This document shows, one piece after another, positions 26,866-36,071 of a stretch of 64,000 nucleotides of DNA. Numbering within the stretch: the stretch's first letter is position 1; the number at the start of each line of letters is the position of its first letter. This DNA comes from an uncultured Clostridia bacterium (GTDB lineage: Bacteria; Bacillota; Clostridia; Christensenellales; UBA1242), in assembly GCA_934772045.1 (NCBI GenBank), contig CAKVMH010000003.1, positions 1-64,000 of the forward strand. Reading direction: 5' to 3'. The position numbers and the translations under genes were made by a program. The notes beneath the pieces were generated by a model. That model was not told the origin of the DNA. It did not search any database and saw only the letters and a program-made list of their open reading frames with translations.

Positions 26866-26887
26866 TACATTATATTTATATAATGTA
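26866..26887. promoter_or_regulatory. Perfect 22-bp palindrome at the gyrB promoter
   Basis: Same dyad as at 25635-25656 but abutting the -10 directly, one base closer. It covers the expected start site. Confidence 0.75.
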
Positions 26888-26980
26888 AATTTTTGCTTTT
26901 CGGGCTTAATTTTGCCCATATTTGGCAATTATTTAGTTATATGTTTTTTGTTTAAATAAAAATGTAATTAAGGAGATTTT

Positions 26981-28939
26981 ATGCAAGACGAATTAAAAGT
27001 TACCGCTGATTATGGCGCGTCCGCTATTCAAGTGTTGGAAGGGTTGGAACCTGTTAGGAAACGCCCAGGTATGTACATCGGCTCGACTGATGAGCGTGGC
27101 CTTCATCATTTGGTTACCGAAATTGTGGACAATTCCATCGACGAAGCGTTGGCTGGGTATTGTAATGAAATCAATGTGGAAATAAATGCTGACGGTTCAA
27201 TCAGTGTAACAGACAACGGCCGTGGCATTCCAACTGGCATACATGCAAAAGAAGGCATTTCAGCTGCCGAGCTTGTTTTAACCAAATTACACGCTGGTGG
27301 TAAATTTGGCGGTGGCGGATACAAAATTTCCGGCGGTTTGCATGGCGTTGGTCTTTCAGTTGTTAACGCACTTAGTGAAACTTTGTTGTTAGACATCTAC
27401 CAAAACGGGCACCATTTTCACCAAGAATATCATCGCGGTATACCAACCGACAGGTTGTCAGTTGTGGGAGATGTGCCGATGGAAAAAACTGGCACAAAAG
27501 TTAGTTTCATGCCTGATGACGAAATTTTCCCAGTTACTGAGTTTAATTATGATGTGCTTAAATCTCGTTTACGTGAAATTGCTTTCCTTAACAAGGGCTT
27601 ACGCATAACACTTAAAGACAACCGCGAAGGTAAAGAACAAGAAAATGTTTATCAATTCATGGGTGGTATTCAAGAATTTGTTGCCGACCTTACTGAAAAC
27701 AAACAGTGCGTTTTCCCTGAACCTATTTATGTGGATAAAATTTACCACTACAAACGCAAAGATGAAAATGGTCAACCAAGGCCAGCAACAACAGAAATTG
27801 AATTTAGTTTCCAATACACTGACACATACACGGAAAACATTCACAGTTATTGCAACAACATCAACACCGAAGAAGGTGGTAAGCATTTAGACGGCTTTAA
27901 AAACAGTTTGATGAAAATTATTAACGATTACGCCGTTGAAAATAAAATGGTTAAGGACAAACAAAAACTTTCAGGTGAAGACACACGCGAAGGTATTGTT
28001 GCAGTCATCTCGGTTAAAGTTGAAGAACCACAATTTGAAGGTCAAACAAAAACAAAACTTGGCACAGATGAAATTAGGACATTTGTTGGCAAAGCAATGG
28101 AAGAAACTTTCAAAGATTATTTGGAAGAACATCCAAAAGAAAGCAAAGAACTTATCAACAAATGTTTATTAAGCCAACGCGCAAGGGAAGCAGCCCGCAA
28201 CGCGCGTGAAGACACAAGGCGTAAATCTGCATTGGAAGTTTCAACCTTGCCAGGCAAATTGGCAGATTGTAGCAGTAAAGATGCCAGCGAATGTGAAATT
28301 TTCATTGTCGAAGGTGACTCAGCGGGTGGTACTGCAAAGAACTGCCGTGATAGGCACTATCAAGCGATTTTGCCATTGCGTGGTAAAATTTTGAACGTTG
28401 AAAAGACAAGGTTAACCCGCGCGCTTGAAAATGAAGAAATTAAGTCCATGATAACCGCTTTCGGTTGTGGCATTTATGAAAACTGTGACCCTAAAAAATT
28501 ACGTTATGACAAAATCATCATTATGACCGATGCCGATGTGGACGGTAGCCATATTGAAATTTTGATGCTTACATTCTTCTTTAGATACATGCGCCCACTC
28601 ATTGAAGAAGGGCATGTGTATGTTGCACAACCACCACTTTACAAAGTTACGCGTGGCAAACAAGTAAATTACTATTTCAGTGAAGAAGAAAAGGAAAAGG
28701 CGCTTGCGGACGGCGAAAAGGGTTATGATGTGCAACGCTACAAAGGTTTGGGCGAAATGGACACCGACCAACTTTGGGACACAACCATGAACCCACAAAC
28801 CCGTACACTTAAAAAAGTGGTTATGAGCGACGCTTTAACTTGTAACGAAGTGTTCGACCTTCTTATGGGTGACCGCGTTGATGGTAGGCGCGAATTTATT
28901 GAACAACATGCAACTTTGGTTAAAGATTTGGATGTTTAG
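26981..28939 (+). CDS. gyrB: DNA gyrase subunit B
   Basis: 652 residues, typical of Gram-positive GyrB without the enterobacterial insertion. GHKL ATPase: LEPVRKRPGMYIG, the EIVDNSIDEALAG motif with the catalytic Glu and Asn, DNGRGIP and GGLHGVG. Transducer domain, then TOPRIM with EGDSAGG (catalytic Glu), PLRGKILNVEK and the DADVDGSHI acidic triad. C-terminal RYKGLGEMD. SD TTAAGGAG. It pairs with GyrA 20 bp downstream to form A2B2 gyrase, which introduces negative supercoils using ATP. Its upstream region is a duplicated XRE cassette. Confidence 0.98.
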   Translation: MQDELKVTADYGASAIQVLEGLEPVRKRPGMYIGSTDERGLHHLVTEIVDNSIDEALAGYCNEINVEINADGSISVTDNGRGIPTGIHAKEGISAAELVLTKLHAGGKFGGGGYKISGGLHGVGLSVVNALSETLLLDIYQNGHHFHQEYHRGIPTDRLSVVGDVPMEKTGTKVSFMPDDEIFPVTEFNYDVLKSRLREIAFLNKGLRITLKDNREGKEQENVYQFMGGIQEFVADLTENKQCVFPEPIYVDKIYHYKRKDENGQPRPATTEIEFSFQYTDTYTENIHSYCNNINTEEGGKHLDGFKNSLMKIINDYAVENKMVKDKQKLSGEDTREGIVAVISVKVEEPQFEGQTKTKLGTDEIRTFVGKAMEETFKDYLEEHPKESKELINKCLLSQRAREAARNAREDTRRKSALEVSTLPGKLADCSSKDASECEIFIVEGDSAGGTAKNCRDRHYQAILPLRGKILNVEKTRLTRALENEEIKSMITAFGCGIYENCDPKKLRYDKIIIMTDADVDGSHIEILMLTFFFRYMRPLIEEGHVYVAQPPLYKVTRGKQVNYYFSEEEKEKALADGEKGYDVQRYKGLGEMDTDQLWDTTMNPQTRTLKKVVMSDALTCNEVFDLLMGDRVDGRREFIEQHATLVKDLDV

Positions 28940-28959
28940 AACCTAAAAGGAAAATTAAT

Positions 28960-31473
28960 ATGTCTGAAAAATTTGAAAAAATTGACAACACAAAATACAT
29001 TAACATTGATGTTGAACATGAAATGAAGGAATCGTTCATTGCATATGCAATGGCGGTTAATGTTTCGCGTGCTATTCCAGATGTGCGCGACGGGCTTAAA
29101 CCTGTTCATCGCCGTATTTTGTATTCTATGAACGAAATCGGTTTGACTTGCGACAAACCTTTTAGGAAATGTGCAAAGATTGTCGGTGATGTGCTCGGTA
29201 AATACCACCCACATGGCGACAGTTCGGTTTACGATGCACTTGTTCGTTTAGCACAGGACTTTACAATTAATGAACCACTTATTGACGGCCATGGTAACTT
29301 TGGTTCAGTGGACGGCGACGGTGCGGCTGCGTATCGTTACACAGAAGCGCGTTTAAGCAAAGTGGCTGGTGAATTGTTGCGTGATATTGATAAAGATACG
29401 ATCGACTTTTATCCTAACTTCGATGGTACAGCATTGCAACCAAGGGTGTTACCAAGCCGTTTCCCTAACTTGCTTGTTAACGGTAGTGATGGTATTGCGG
29501 TTGGTATGGCAACAAACATTCCACCACATAACTTAAATGAAGTTATTGATGCAGTTATTGCAATGATTGATAACCCAAATATAACAATTGACGAACTTTG
29601 CGAAATTATTCCAGCACCAGACTTTCCAACTGGTGGCGAAATTTTGGCAAACAACGCAATTAAAGAAGCATATCGCACTGGTCGCGGTGGCGTTGTTATG
29701 CGTGCAAAGGCGGATATTGAAAGTTATGATAGTGGTAAGCGTTGGCGCATTGTTGTTACAGCAATTCCTTACCAAGTTAATAAGGCGCGTTTGATTCAGC
29801 AAATTGCCAACCTTGTTAAAGATAAACGCATTGACGGCATCAGTGATTTGCGTGATGAATCTGGCCGTGATGGTATGCGTATTGTTATTGAACTTAAAAA
29901 AGACGCAACTCCGCAAATTGTTTTAAACATGCTTTATAAACAAACTCAATTGCAATTATCTAGTGGCATCATAATGTTGGCACTTTTGGACGGCAAACCT
30001 AAAATTTTAAATTTGCAAGAAATTTTGTTCTATTATTTACAATTCCAACGCGAAGTTATCACGCGTCGTACTCAATACGACCTTAAAAAGGCAGAAGAGC
30101 GCGCACACATTTTGGAAGGTTTGGTTATTGCAGTAAACAATATTGACGAAGTTATTGCTATCATCAAAAAGAGCGCGGACAAAACAAGCGCGTCAGCAAG
30201 TTTGATTGAAAGGTTTGAGTTGACAGAGCGCCAAGCAAACGCAATTTTGGAAATGAAGTTGAGTAGGTTAACAGGCCTTGAAGTTGAAAAATTAAAGGCA
30301 GAACTTGTTGAACTTGAAAAGACAATTGTTGAACTTAAATCAATTTTGGCTGACCCTAACAAGATTAACCAAATTATTAGAGATGAATTGACCGATATTA
30401 AAAATAGATACCAAACGCCAAGGAAATCTCACATAATTATGGATTATAGCGACATTGATATTGGCGACTTAATTGAAAAACACGATGTTGTTTTGTCGCT
30501 TACAAGCCAAGGCTATGTAAAACGCTTGCCAGTAAGTGAATATAAGTCACAACACCGCGGTGGAAGGGGCGTCAACGCACACAAAACCAAAGAAGAAGAT
30601 TTTGTTACTGATATGTTCGTTGTAAATAGCCATGACAATGTTATGTTCTTTAGCAACAAGGGCAAAGTTTATGTCCTTAAAGCATATATGATACCAGAAG
30701 CTGGCAGGCAAAACAAAGGTCGTGCTTTGATTAACTTGCTTCCACTTGAAGCAGATGAAAAAATCAACACAGTGCTTAAATTTGATTATGACGAAAATAA
30801 AAACTTACTCATTGCAACCAAAAAAGGTTACATTAAAAAGACAAAGTTGAGCGAATTTGCACTTGTGCGCAAAAATGGTAAAATTGCAATCAAATTGACC
30901 GAAAGCGACAGTTTGGTTAGCGCAAAACTTGTTGAGCCTAAACAAGAACTTTTAATGGTTGCAGACAATGGCAAAGCATTGCGTTTCAGTGAAGCAAATG
31001 TGCGCAACATGGGGCGCACTGGTCGTGGCGTAAGGTCAATGAAAATTGGCGAAGGTGAAAACATTGTAGATATGATTGTGCTCGACCCAGCATTAGACAT
31101 TTTAACCGTAACTGAAAAAGGCTATGCAAAACGCAATAAGTTGGAAGACTATCGCTTGCAAGGCAGACGCGGTAAAGGTATTAAAGCAGGCGTGTTCAAC
31201 GATAAAACTGGTAAAATTGTGGCACTTAAAAATGTTAGCGCAGAAAATGATATTTTGGCTATTTCAAGCGACGGCGTTATGATTAGGACAAGCGCAGACT
31301 CAATCAACCTTGTTGGCAGGACAAGCCTTGGCGTTCGCCTTATGAAAGTGAGTGCAAATGACGCAGTTGTTAGCGTCGCAATTGTAGATCGTGCTGAAGA
31401 TGAAGATGTTGAAGAAATCGCACCAGAAGAAGCGCCGGTACAAGTTGCAGAACCAGTTGACGAACAAGAATAA
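28960..31473 (+). CDS. gyrA: DNA gyrase subunit A
   Basis: 837 residues. Breakage-reunion domain with DGLKPVHRRIL, the quinolone-determining region GDSSVYDALVRLAQDF (Ser and Asp at the two classic resistance positions), and the catalytic Tyr in AAAYRYTEAR. Tower and coiled-coil regions, then the C-terminal beta-pinwheel of six blade-like repeats; the GyrA-box-like sequence is QGRRGKG near residue 730, close to the Q(R/K)RGGKG consensus, favouring gyrase over topoisomerase IV. Acidic C-terminal tail. SD AAAAGGAAAATT. Co-transcribed with gyrB. Confidence 0.98.
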   Translation: MSEKFEKIDNTKYINIDVEHEMKESFIAYAMAVNVSRAIPDVRDGLKPVHRRILYSMNEIGLTCDKPFRKCAKIVGDVLGKYHPHGDSSVYDALVRLAQDFTINEPLIDGHGNFGSVDGDGAAAYRYTEARLSKVAGELLRDIDKDTIDFYPNFDGTALQPRVLPSRFPNLLVNGSDGIAVGMATNIPPHNLNEVIDAVIAMIDNPNITIDELCEIIPAPDFPTGGEILANNAIKEAYRTGRGGVVMRAKADIESYDSGKRWRIVVTAIPYQVNKARLIQQIANLVKDKRIDGISDLRDESGRDGMRIVIELKKDATPQIVLNMLYKQTQLQLSSGIIMLALLDGKPKILNLQEILFYYLQFQREVITRRTQYDLKKAEERAHILEGLVIAVNNIDEVIAIIKKSADKTSASASLIERFELTERQANAILEMKLSRLTGLEVEKLKAELVELEKTIVELKSILADPNKINQIIRDELTDIKNRYQTPRKSHIIMDYSDIDIGDLIEKHDVVLSLTSQGYVKRLPVSEYKSQHRGGRGVNAHKTKEEDFVTDMFVVNSHDNVMFFSNKGKVYVLKAYMIPEAGRQNKGRALINLLPLEADEKINTVLKFDYDENKNLLIATKKGYIKKTKLSEFALVRKNGKIAIKLTESDSLVSAKLVEPKQELLMVADNGKALRFSEANVRNMGRTGRGVRSMKIGEGENIVDMIVLDPALDILTVTEKGYAKRNKLEDYRLQGRRGKGIKAGVFNDKTGKIVALKNVSAENDILAISSDGVMIRTSADSINLVGRTSLGVRLMKVSANDAVVSVAIVDRAEDEDVEEIAPEEAPVQVAEPVDEQE

Positions 31474-31495
31474 TTTTATTAACGTGATTTCATAT

Positions 31496-31526
31496 AAAAA
31501 GAGTAAAGAAAAATTACTCTTTTTTT
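31496..31526 (+). terminator. Intrinsic terminator after gyrA
   Basis: AAAGAGTAA/TTACTCTTT stem, seven-base loop, T-run. Confidence 0.9.
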
Positions 31527-31663
31527 CTTTCAAAAGGTAAAAAAGTTTTGTGTTTTATATTTAATTGATGGTTTAAGAATTTTGTAATATTTAAAAGCAC
31601 ATTTAATAATGGTTGCACAATTTTTCAAGGAATGATAATATATCAAAAGGAATAAAATACATT

Positions 31664-32509
31664 ATGCAAAAAAATAAACTTAAAAATATACTTGTTTGTT
31701 TTATGTTGATTTTGTCAGCATTTATTTTTTCTGCATGTGCGTCGGTCAACACTTTGACGCGTAAAAACGCAGACGGCACCATTGATGAACTTGTGTATGT
31801 TAAAATAGACGACGCAACACTTATCGAACAAGGGTATAATCAAACTCAGATAGTTGACATAAAAAATTATGTTAAAAATTTGGGGCAATCTGTTGAACAA
31901 TCCATTTGTGTGGAATTTGAACAGCGCCTGCAAGATGACTTACTATCCATCGATTCAGCCGAAGAAATCAAAAATTTAATGGCATACAGCCGTGGGCTTC
32001 AAGCAATTAAGGTGACAACTGAAAATGACACAATAATTTTCGGTATACGCTTTAAAAATGCCGATGTGTACAGATATTATTATGAAATACCGCAAGATAG
32101 CCGACCGGCATATCAAACAGAAAAACATTTCCTATACACAAAATACTATTACTATGCAACAACATCATATGCCGACCACCAAAGTTTGTATAATAAAATT
32201 AAAAATGAAATTAGAGTGCAGTATCCACAAATGGTTACCAACAATAAGGCAGAGTTGCAGTTTACATATGTCACCGACCTTAGGCGTGAACATAGCAATG
32301 CCGATTATGTTAGTTATTCAAACAAGGAATATTATCACACATGGATTGTTGATGAAAATAACTTAGACGCACCGGTGATGATTTATTATAACATTGCAAA
32401 TTCAGCACATTGTATTTTGTTGTGCATTTCAGTAAGTTTAATTGTTTGTGTCGTTTTGTGGCTTATTGTAGGTATTAAAAAAGTAAGCGCAAAAACAAAA
32501 AATAACTAA
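31664..32509 (+). CDS. Putative lipoprotein with C-terminal TM segment
   Basis: 281 residues from the Met before QKNKLKN; an upstream in-frame ATG at 31613 would put 17 polar residues before the signal peptide. SD AAAGGAAT sits about 13 bases upstream, rather far. Lipobox FSAC at about residues 21-24. Middle domain of about 210 residues unrecognised, Tyr-rich in the second half. A hydrophobic segment ILLCISVSLIVCVVLWLIVG near the C terminus is followed by KK. The protein would be held at both ends, with its domain outside. Function unknown. Confidence 0.7.
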   Translation: MQKNKLKNILVCFMLILSAFIFSACASVNTLTRKNADGTIDELVYVKIDDATLIEQGYNQTQIVDIKNYVKNLGQSVEQSICVEFEQRLQDDLLSIDSAEEIKNLMAYSRGLQAIKVTTENDTIIFGIRFKNADVYRYYYEIPQDSRPAYQTEKHFLYTKYYYYATTSYADHQSLYNKIKNEIRVQYPQMVTNNKAELQFTYVTDLRREHSNADYVSYSNKEYYHTWIVDENNLDAPVMIYYNIANSAHCILLCISVSLIVCVVLWLIVGIKKVSAKTKNN

Positions 32510-32820
32510 AAATATTTTTGTAAAATATAAAATAAATTTAATAATATAAATTTAATAAAATAAAAAATATATTAAAAAATACATTGAAAATATATAAAAA
32601 ATAAAAATATAAAACAATTAGAAATAAAATAAAAAATCAAAAATAAATTAAATAACAAAAATATGTAAAAAATTTTAATTATTTTATCTTACTAGGAAAA
32701 TAATAATAAAAAAATACAATTAAAATATATAAACAATTAAAAAATAAAATTATTTTATTATATTTTATTTAAAAATAATTATAAATTAATAAAAAAATAA
32801 ATAAATTAGTAAATTTTATA
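32510..32820. other. Near GC-free AT desert
   Basis: About 310 bp composed almost only of A and T, with scattered single G or C; no ORF, promoter pair or hairpin stands out. Short AAAATA/TTTAAT words recur without clear periodic units. It lies between convergent transcription units. Confidence 0.8.
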
Positions 32821-32849
32821 AAAAAATCCACTTTTCAGCGGATTTTTTT
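32821..32849. terminator. Bidirectional terminator
   Basis: AAAAATCC..GGATTTTT arms with inner CT/AG pairs and a T-run. Serves the lipoprotein gene and, leftward, the nrdD-nrdG operon end. Confidence 0.8.
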
Positions 32850-32859
32850 GTTGTGAATG

Positions 32860-32904
32860 CAACAAACCATATTTGCGAGCAAAAGCGAAGCAAATTGATT
32901 TATT
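32860..32904. repeat. Interspersed hairpin repeat family A, copy 6
   Basis: CAACAAACCATATTTGCGAG, AAAAGCGAAGCAAATTGATT, TATT: well conserved, located directly after the terminator, as is common for the other copies. Confidence 0.7.
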
Positions 32905-32922
32905 TTAATAATAAAATTCAAT

Positions 32923-33084
32923 TTACCAATCATTGCGTTTGCCATTGATTTTAATGTCATCATAAAATTGCAAATATTTGTCAGTAAAAGTGTTTGAACT
33001 TGCTTTGTCGTGCGGAATAACTTTTTGTTTTTTTGTTTTAGTTTTAGATTTTGGTAACCTTTTTAATATTTTAACTTTTGCCAT
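32923..33084 (-). CDS. Small basic ORF downstream of nrdG (53 residues)
   Basis: Begins MAKVKILKRLPKSK, ends NGKRNDW. ATG preceded by AAAAGG with a good six- to seven-base spacing, and it lies 29 bp after nrdG on the same strand, so probably in the nrdD-nrdG operon. The N-terminal half is rich in Lys (KSKTKTKKQK), the C-terminal half is mixed with DKYLQFYDD. No known motif. Nucleic-acid binding is a guess from charge only. Confidence 0.6.
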   Translation of the reverse strand: MAKVKILKRLPKSKTKTKKQKVIPHDKASSNTFTDKYLQFYDDIKINGKRNDW

Positions 33085-33113
33085 AATATACCTTTTGTTG
33101 TGTAATTAGCAGT

Positions 33114-33674
33114 TTACACTGCAATTTCATTTTTAAATTCATTTACGCGTTTTTCATTGAATGCACTTAAAACAATTGTGCCGGTTTCCATTGTCTTTTT
33201 AACATTAATAATTCGTTGGTTGCTTGAACCTTTAAAGCGAAGTGTTATATCCTTTTTTTCTTCCACAAATTCACCATCAACTAAAATATCAATGTTTTTA
33301 AGCAGGTCTTTTGTCCAAGGGCAGTATGCTCGGCTAGGTGAGGTCAATTGCTCGTATGTGTAACCAGAGTAACACCAAATTGTTTTGTTAGGGTAGGTTT
33401 CTTTTACACGCTTAACAAAATCAATCAAGCCCTTTTGGTTGGCTGGTTCCATTGGCTCGCCACCAAGCAAAGTTAAGCCGTTAATGTGGGCTGGTTTTAA
33501 ACTTTCAATTATTTTGTTTTGCACAGTTTCATCAAAAGGTTTGCCATAGTTAAAATCCCATGTTTCTTTGTTGAAGCAGTGTTTGCAATGATGTGTGCAA
33601 CCACTCACAAACAGGGAAGTTCTAACACCTTCCCCGTTTGCTATGTCATTAAATTTTATGTTTGCATAATTCAT
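33114..33674 (-). CDS. nrdG: Anaerobic ribonucleotide reductase activating enzyme
   Basis: 186 residues. Radical SAM protein with the [4Fe-4S] motif C26-x3-C30-x2-C33 (CTHHCKHC), then LTLLGGEPM (GGE motif) and TIWCYSGYTYEQL typical of NrdG. It generates the glycyl radical on NrdD using SAM and an electron donor; oxygen-sensitive. Leftward, downstream of nrdD with a 117-bp AT-rich gap. Start ATG has a poor SD, so translation may be weaker than that of nrdD. Confidence 0.96.
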   Translation of the reverse strand: MNYANIKFNDIANGEGVRTSLFVSGCTHHCKHCFNKETWDFNYGKPFDETVQNKIIESLKPAHINGLTLLGGEPMEPANQKGLIDFVKRVKETYPNKTIWCYSGYTYEQLTSPSRAYCPWTKDLLKNIDILVDGEFVEEKKDITLRFKGSSNQRIINVKKTMETGTIVLSAFNEKRVNEFKNEIAV

Positions 33675-33791
33675 GTGTATCTCGTTAAATTTTTTAAAAT
33701 TTTAATAAAATAAATTAAAATACATATTTTTTGGCAATTTTTATTAATTTTAAATTAAATTTAAATTAATTTTTAGCAATTTTAAAGATTT

Positions 33792-35975
33792 TTATAAATG
33801 AAGCACGCGGTCGCGTATTTCTTGTGTCCTGCCTTGGTTCCAGAATTGGCTACCAATGTAACCACAAGTGCGCCTTGCAACATTCATTTTTGTTTGGTCA
33901 CGGTTGCCACAATTAGGGCAAACCCAAACCAGTTTGCCGTCTTTGTCTTCATCGATTTGAATTTCGCCATCATAACCACAAACTTGGCAATAGTCAGACT
34001 TTGTGTTAAGTTCTGCATACATGATGTTGTCATAAATAAACTTCATAACTTGAAGCACGGCTTCAATGTTGTTTTGCATGTTAGGCACTTCAACATAACT
34101 AATTGCACCGCCTGGGCTAAGTGCTTGGAATTCACTTTCCAAAGCGAGTTTAGAGAATGCGTCAATAGGCTCGGTTACATGCACATGGTAACTGTTAGTG
34201 ATGTAATTTTTATCTGTGATGTTAGGTATAATGCCAAACCTACGTTGCAAGCATTTTGCAAACTTATAGGTTGTGCTTTCAAGTGGAGTGCCATAAAGTG
34301 AGTAATCAATGTTTTCTGCCATCTTCCATTTTTTTGTGTATTCATTCAATTTACGCATGATTTGAAGCCCAAGTTCTTTGCCTTCTGGCTCAGTAAGTTT
34401 TTTACCATTCAAGTATAAAACAGTTTCCCAAAGCCCAGCATAACCAAGCGACAAAGTGGAGTAACCACCATGTAAATATTTATCTATTTTTTCACCAGGT
34501 TTAAGCCTAGTTAATGCGCCATGTTGCCATAAAATTGGGGAAGCGTCACTCAACGTACCTGTCAAACGTTCATGCCTGCATTGCAATGCGCGATGACACA
34601 ATTCCATACGCTCGTCAAAAATCTTCCAAAATTCTTTCATGTCTTTGTGGCTTGAAAGTGCAATGTCTATTAAATTCACTGTAACCACACCTTGATTAAA
34701 ACGCCCATAATATTTTGGTTTGCCATTTTCATCAAGATAAGGTGTTAAGAAACTTCTGCAACCCATACATGTGTAGCAATGCCCTTCGCCATTTTTATCA
34801 ACTTTCAGTTCGAGCATTTTCTTTTCACTTATATAGTCTGGCACCAAACGCCTTGCGGTGCATTTTGCTGCTAATTCGGTTAGATAGTAATACTTGCTTT
34901 CAGGGTGAATATTGTTTTCTTCTAATACATAAATAAGTTTAGGGAAAGCTGGGGTAACCCAAACGCCTTTTTCATTTTTAACACCCATGTAGCGTTGTTT
35001 CAAAACTTCTTCAATGATTATCGCTAAATCTTCGCGCTCGCGCTCATTTTTTGCTTCATTAAGATACATAAACACGGTTATGAAAGGTGCTTGACCATTT
35101 GTTGTCATAAGTGTAATAACTTGGTATTGCAAAATTTGCACACCACGGTTAATTTCTTGCCTTAAGCGTTTTTCAGTGATTTTGTGCGCCAAAGCATCGT
35201 CAACATGACCGTTGCAAGCTTCGTTAAGTTCTGCTTCAACTTCTTTTCGTATCTTTTGGCGTGACACTTCAACAAAAGGTGCAAGGTGTGTTAGGCTTAT
35301 GCTTTGCCCGCCATACTGGCTTGAAGCCACTTGTGCCACAATTTGTGTTGCAATGTTACAAGCTGTTGAAAATGAATGTGGACGCTCAATCATTGTATTT
35401 GAAATAACTGTCCCATTCTGAAGCATGTCTTCAAGGTTCACAAGGTCACAATTGTGCATGCGTTGTGCAAAATAGTCCGCATCATGGAAATGAATTAAAC
35501 CTTCTTCATGTGCTGTCCAAATATCTTCAGGGAGTAAAAATCTTTTTGTTAGGTCTTTAGACATTTCACCAGCCATATAATCGCGTTGAACGCTGTTTAC
35601 GGTTGGGTTTTTATTGCTATTTTCCTGCTTCACTTCTTCATTTTGACAGTCAATAAGTGCAAAAACCTTGTCGTCGGTGGTATTTTTTTGACGTGCAAGT
35701 TGGCGGTCGTATCTGTAGGTTATGTAATGTTTTGCGACATCAAATTTGCCTTCACCCATAATGGCTAATTCAACCATGTCTTGGATTTCTTCCACGCTCA
35801 CGGCTCTTCCAAGCCCTTTGCATTCAGTTGTGACTTTTGTCACGATTTTCTCAATTTGAGCGTCGCTCAACCTCTTGCTAGGCTCGTCCATTGAATTGTT
35901 TGCTTTGCCAACAGCTATGCGGATTTTATTCGCGTCAAACACAACTTCTTGGCTATTTCGCTTAATAACTTTCAT
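33792..35975 (-). CDS. nrdD: Anaerobic (class III) ribonucleoside-triphosphate reductase
   Basis: 727 residues. N-terminal ATP-cone (VIKRNSQEVVFDANKIRIAV..) for allosteric control, then the 10-stranded barrel. C-terminal zinc site with CQVCG and CPNCG pairs, and the glycyl-radical loop RRTCGYIG with the likely radical Gly705. Reduces NTPs to dNTPs under strict anaerobiosis and needs NrdG. SD AAGGGGAGGAAACT ahead of ATG. Divergent from a Crp/Fnr regulator with FNR-like cysteines, suggesting oxygen-dependent control. I found no NrdR box. Confidence 0.98.
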   Translation of the reverse strand: MKVIKRNSQEVVFDANKIRIAVGKANNSMDEPSKRLSDAQIEKIVTKVTTECKGLGRAVSVEEIQDMVELAIMGEGKFDVAKHYITYRYDRQLARQKNTTDDKVFALIDCQNEEVKQENSNKNPTVNSVQRDYMAGEMSKDLTKRFLLPEDIWTAHEEGLIHFHDADYFAQRMHNCDLVNLEDMLQNGTVISNTMIERPHSFSTACNIATQIVAQVASSQYGGQSISLTHLAPFVEVSRQKIRKEVEAELNEACNGHVDDALAHKITEKRLRQEINRGVQILQYQVITLMTTNGQAPFITVFMYLNEAKNEREREDLAIIIEEVLKQRYMGVKNEKGVWVTPAFPKLIYVLEENNIHPESKYYYLTELAAKCTARRLVPDYISEKKMLELKVDKNGEGHCYTCMGCRSFLTPYLDENGKPKYYGRFNQGVVTVNLIDIALSSHKDMKEFWKIFDERMELCHRALQCRHERLTGTLSDASPILWQHGALTRLKPGEKIDKYLHGGYSTLSLGYAGLWETVLYLNGKKLTEPEGKELGLQIMRKLNEYTKKWKMAENIDYSLYGTPLESTTYKFAKCLQRRFGIIPNITDKNYITNSYHVHVTEPIDAFSKLALESEFQALSPGGAISYVEVPNMQNNIEAVLQVMKFIYDNIMYAELNTKSDYCQVCGYDGEIQIDEDKDGKLVWVCPNCGNRDQTKMNVARRTCGYIGSQFWNQGRTQEIRDRVLHL

Positions 35976-36042
35976 AGTTTCCTCCCCTTAAATAGTAAAA
36001 ATTATTTCTTTTTAGCAAATGTTAAATTTCACTAAATTTTTT

Positions 36043-36071
36043 ATTGTAAAGCCTTTTCCTTGACTTCACAA
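36043..36071 (-). promoter_or_regulatory. Promoter of nrdD
   Basis: Read leftward: TTGTGA (36066-36071), 17 bp, TACAAT (36043-36048), about 65 bases from the nrdD ATG. Confidence 0.6.

Larger units (their letters stand above)
26390..26983. repeat. Duplicated XRE/promoter cassette, copy 2 (upstream region of gyrB)
   Basis: About 594 bp equivalent to 25163-25753, ending in the SD and ATG of gyrB. The copy starts with the last codons of the 216-residue gene. Confidence 0.9.
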
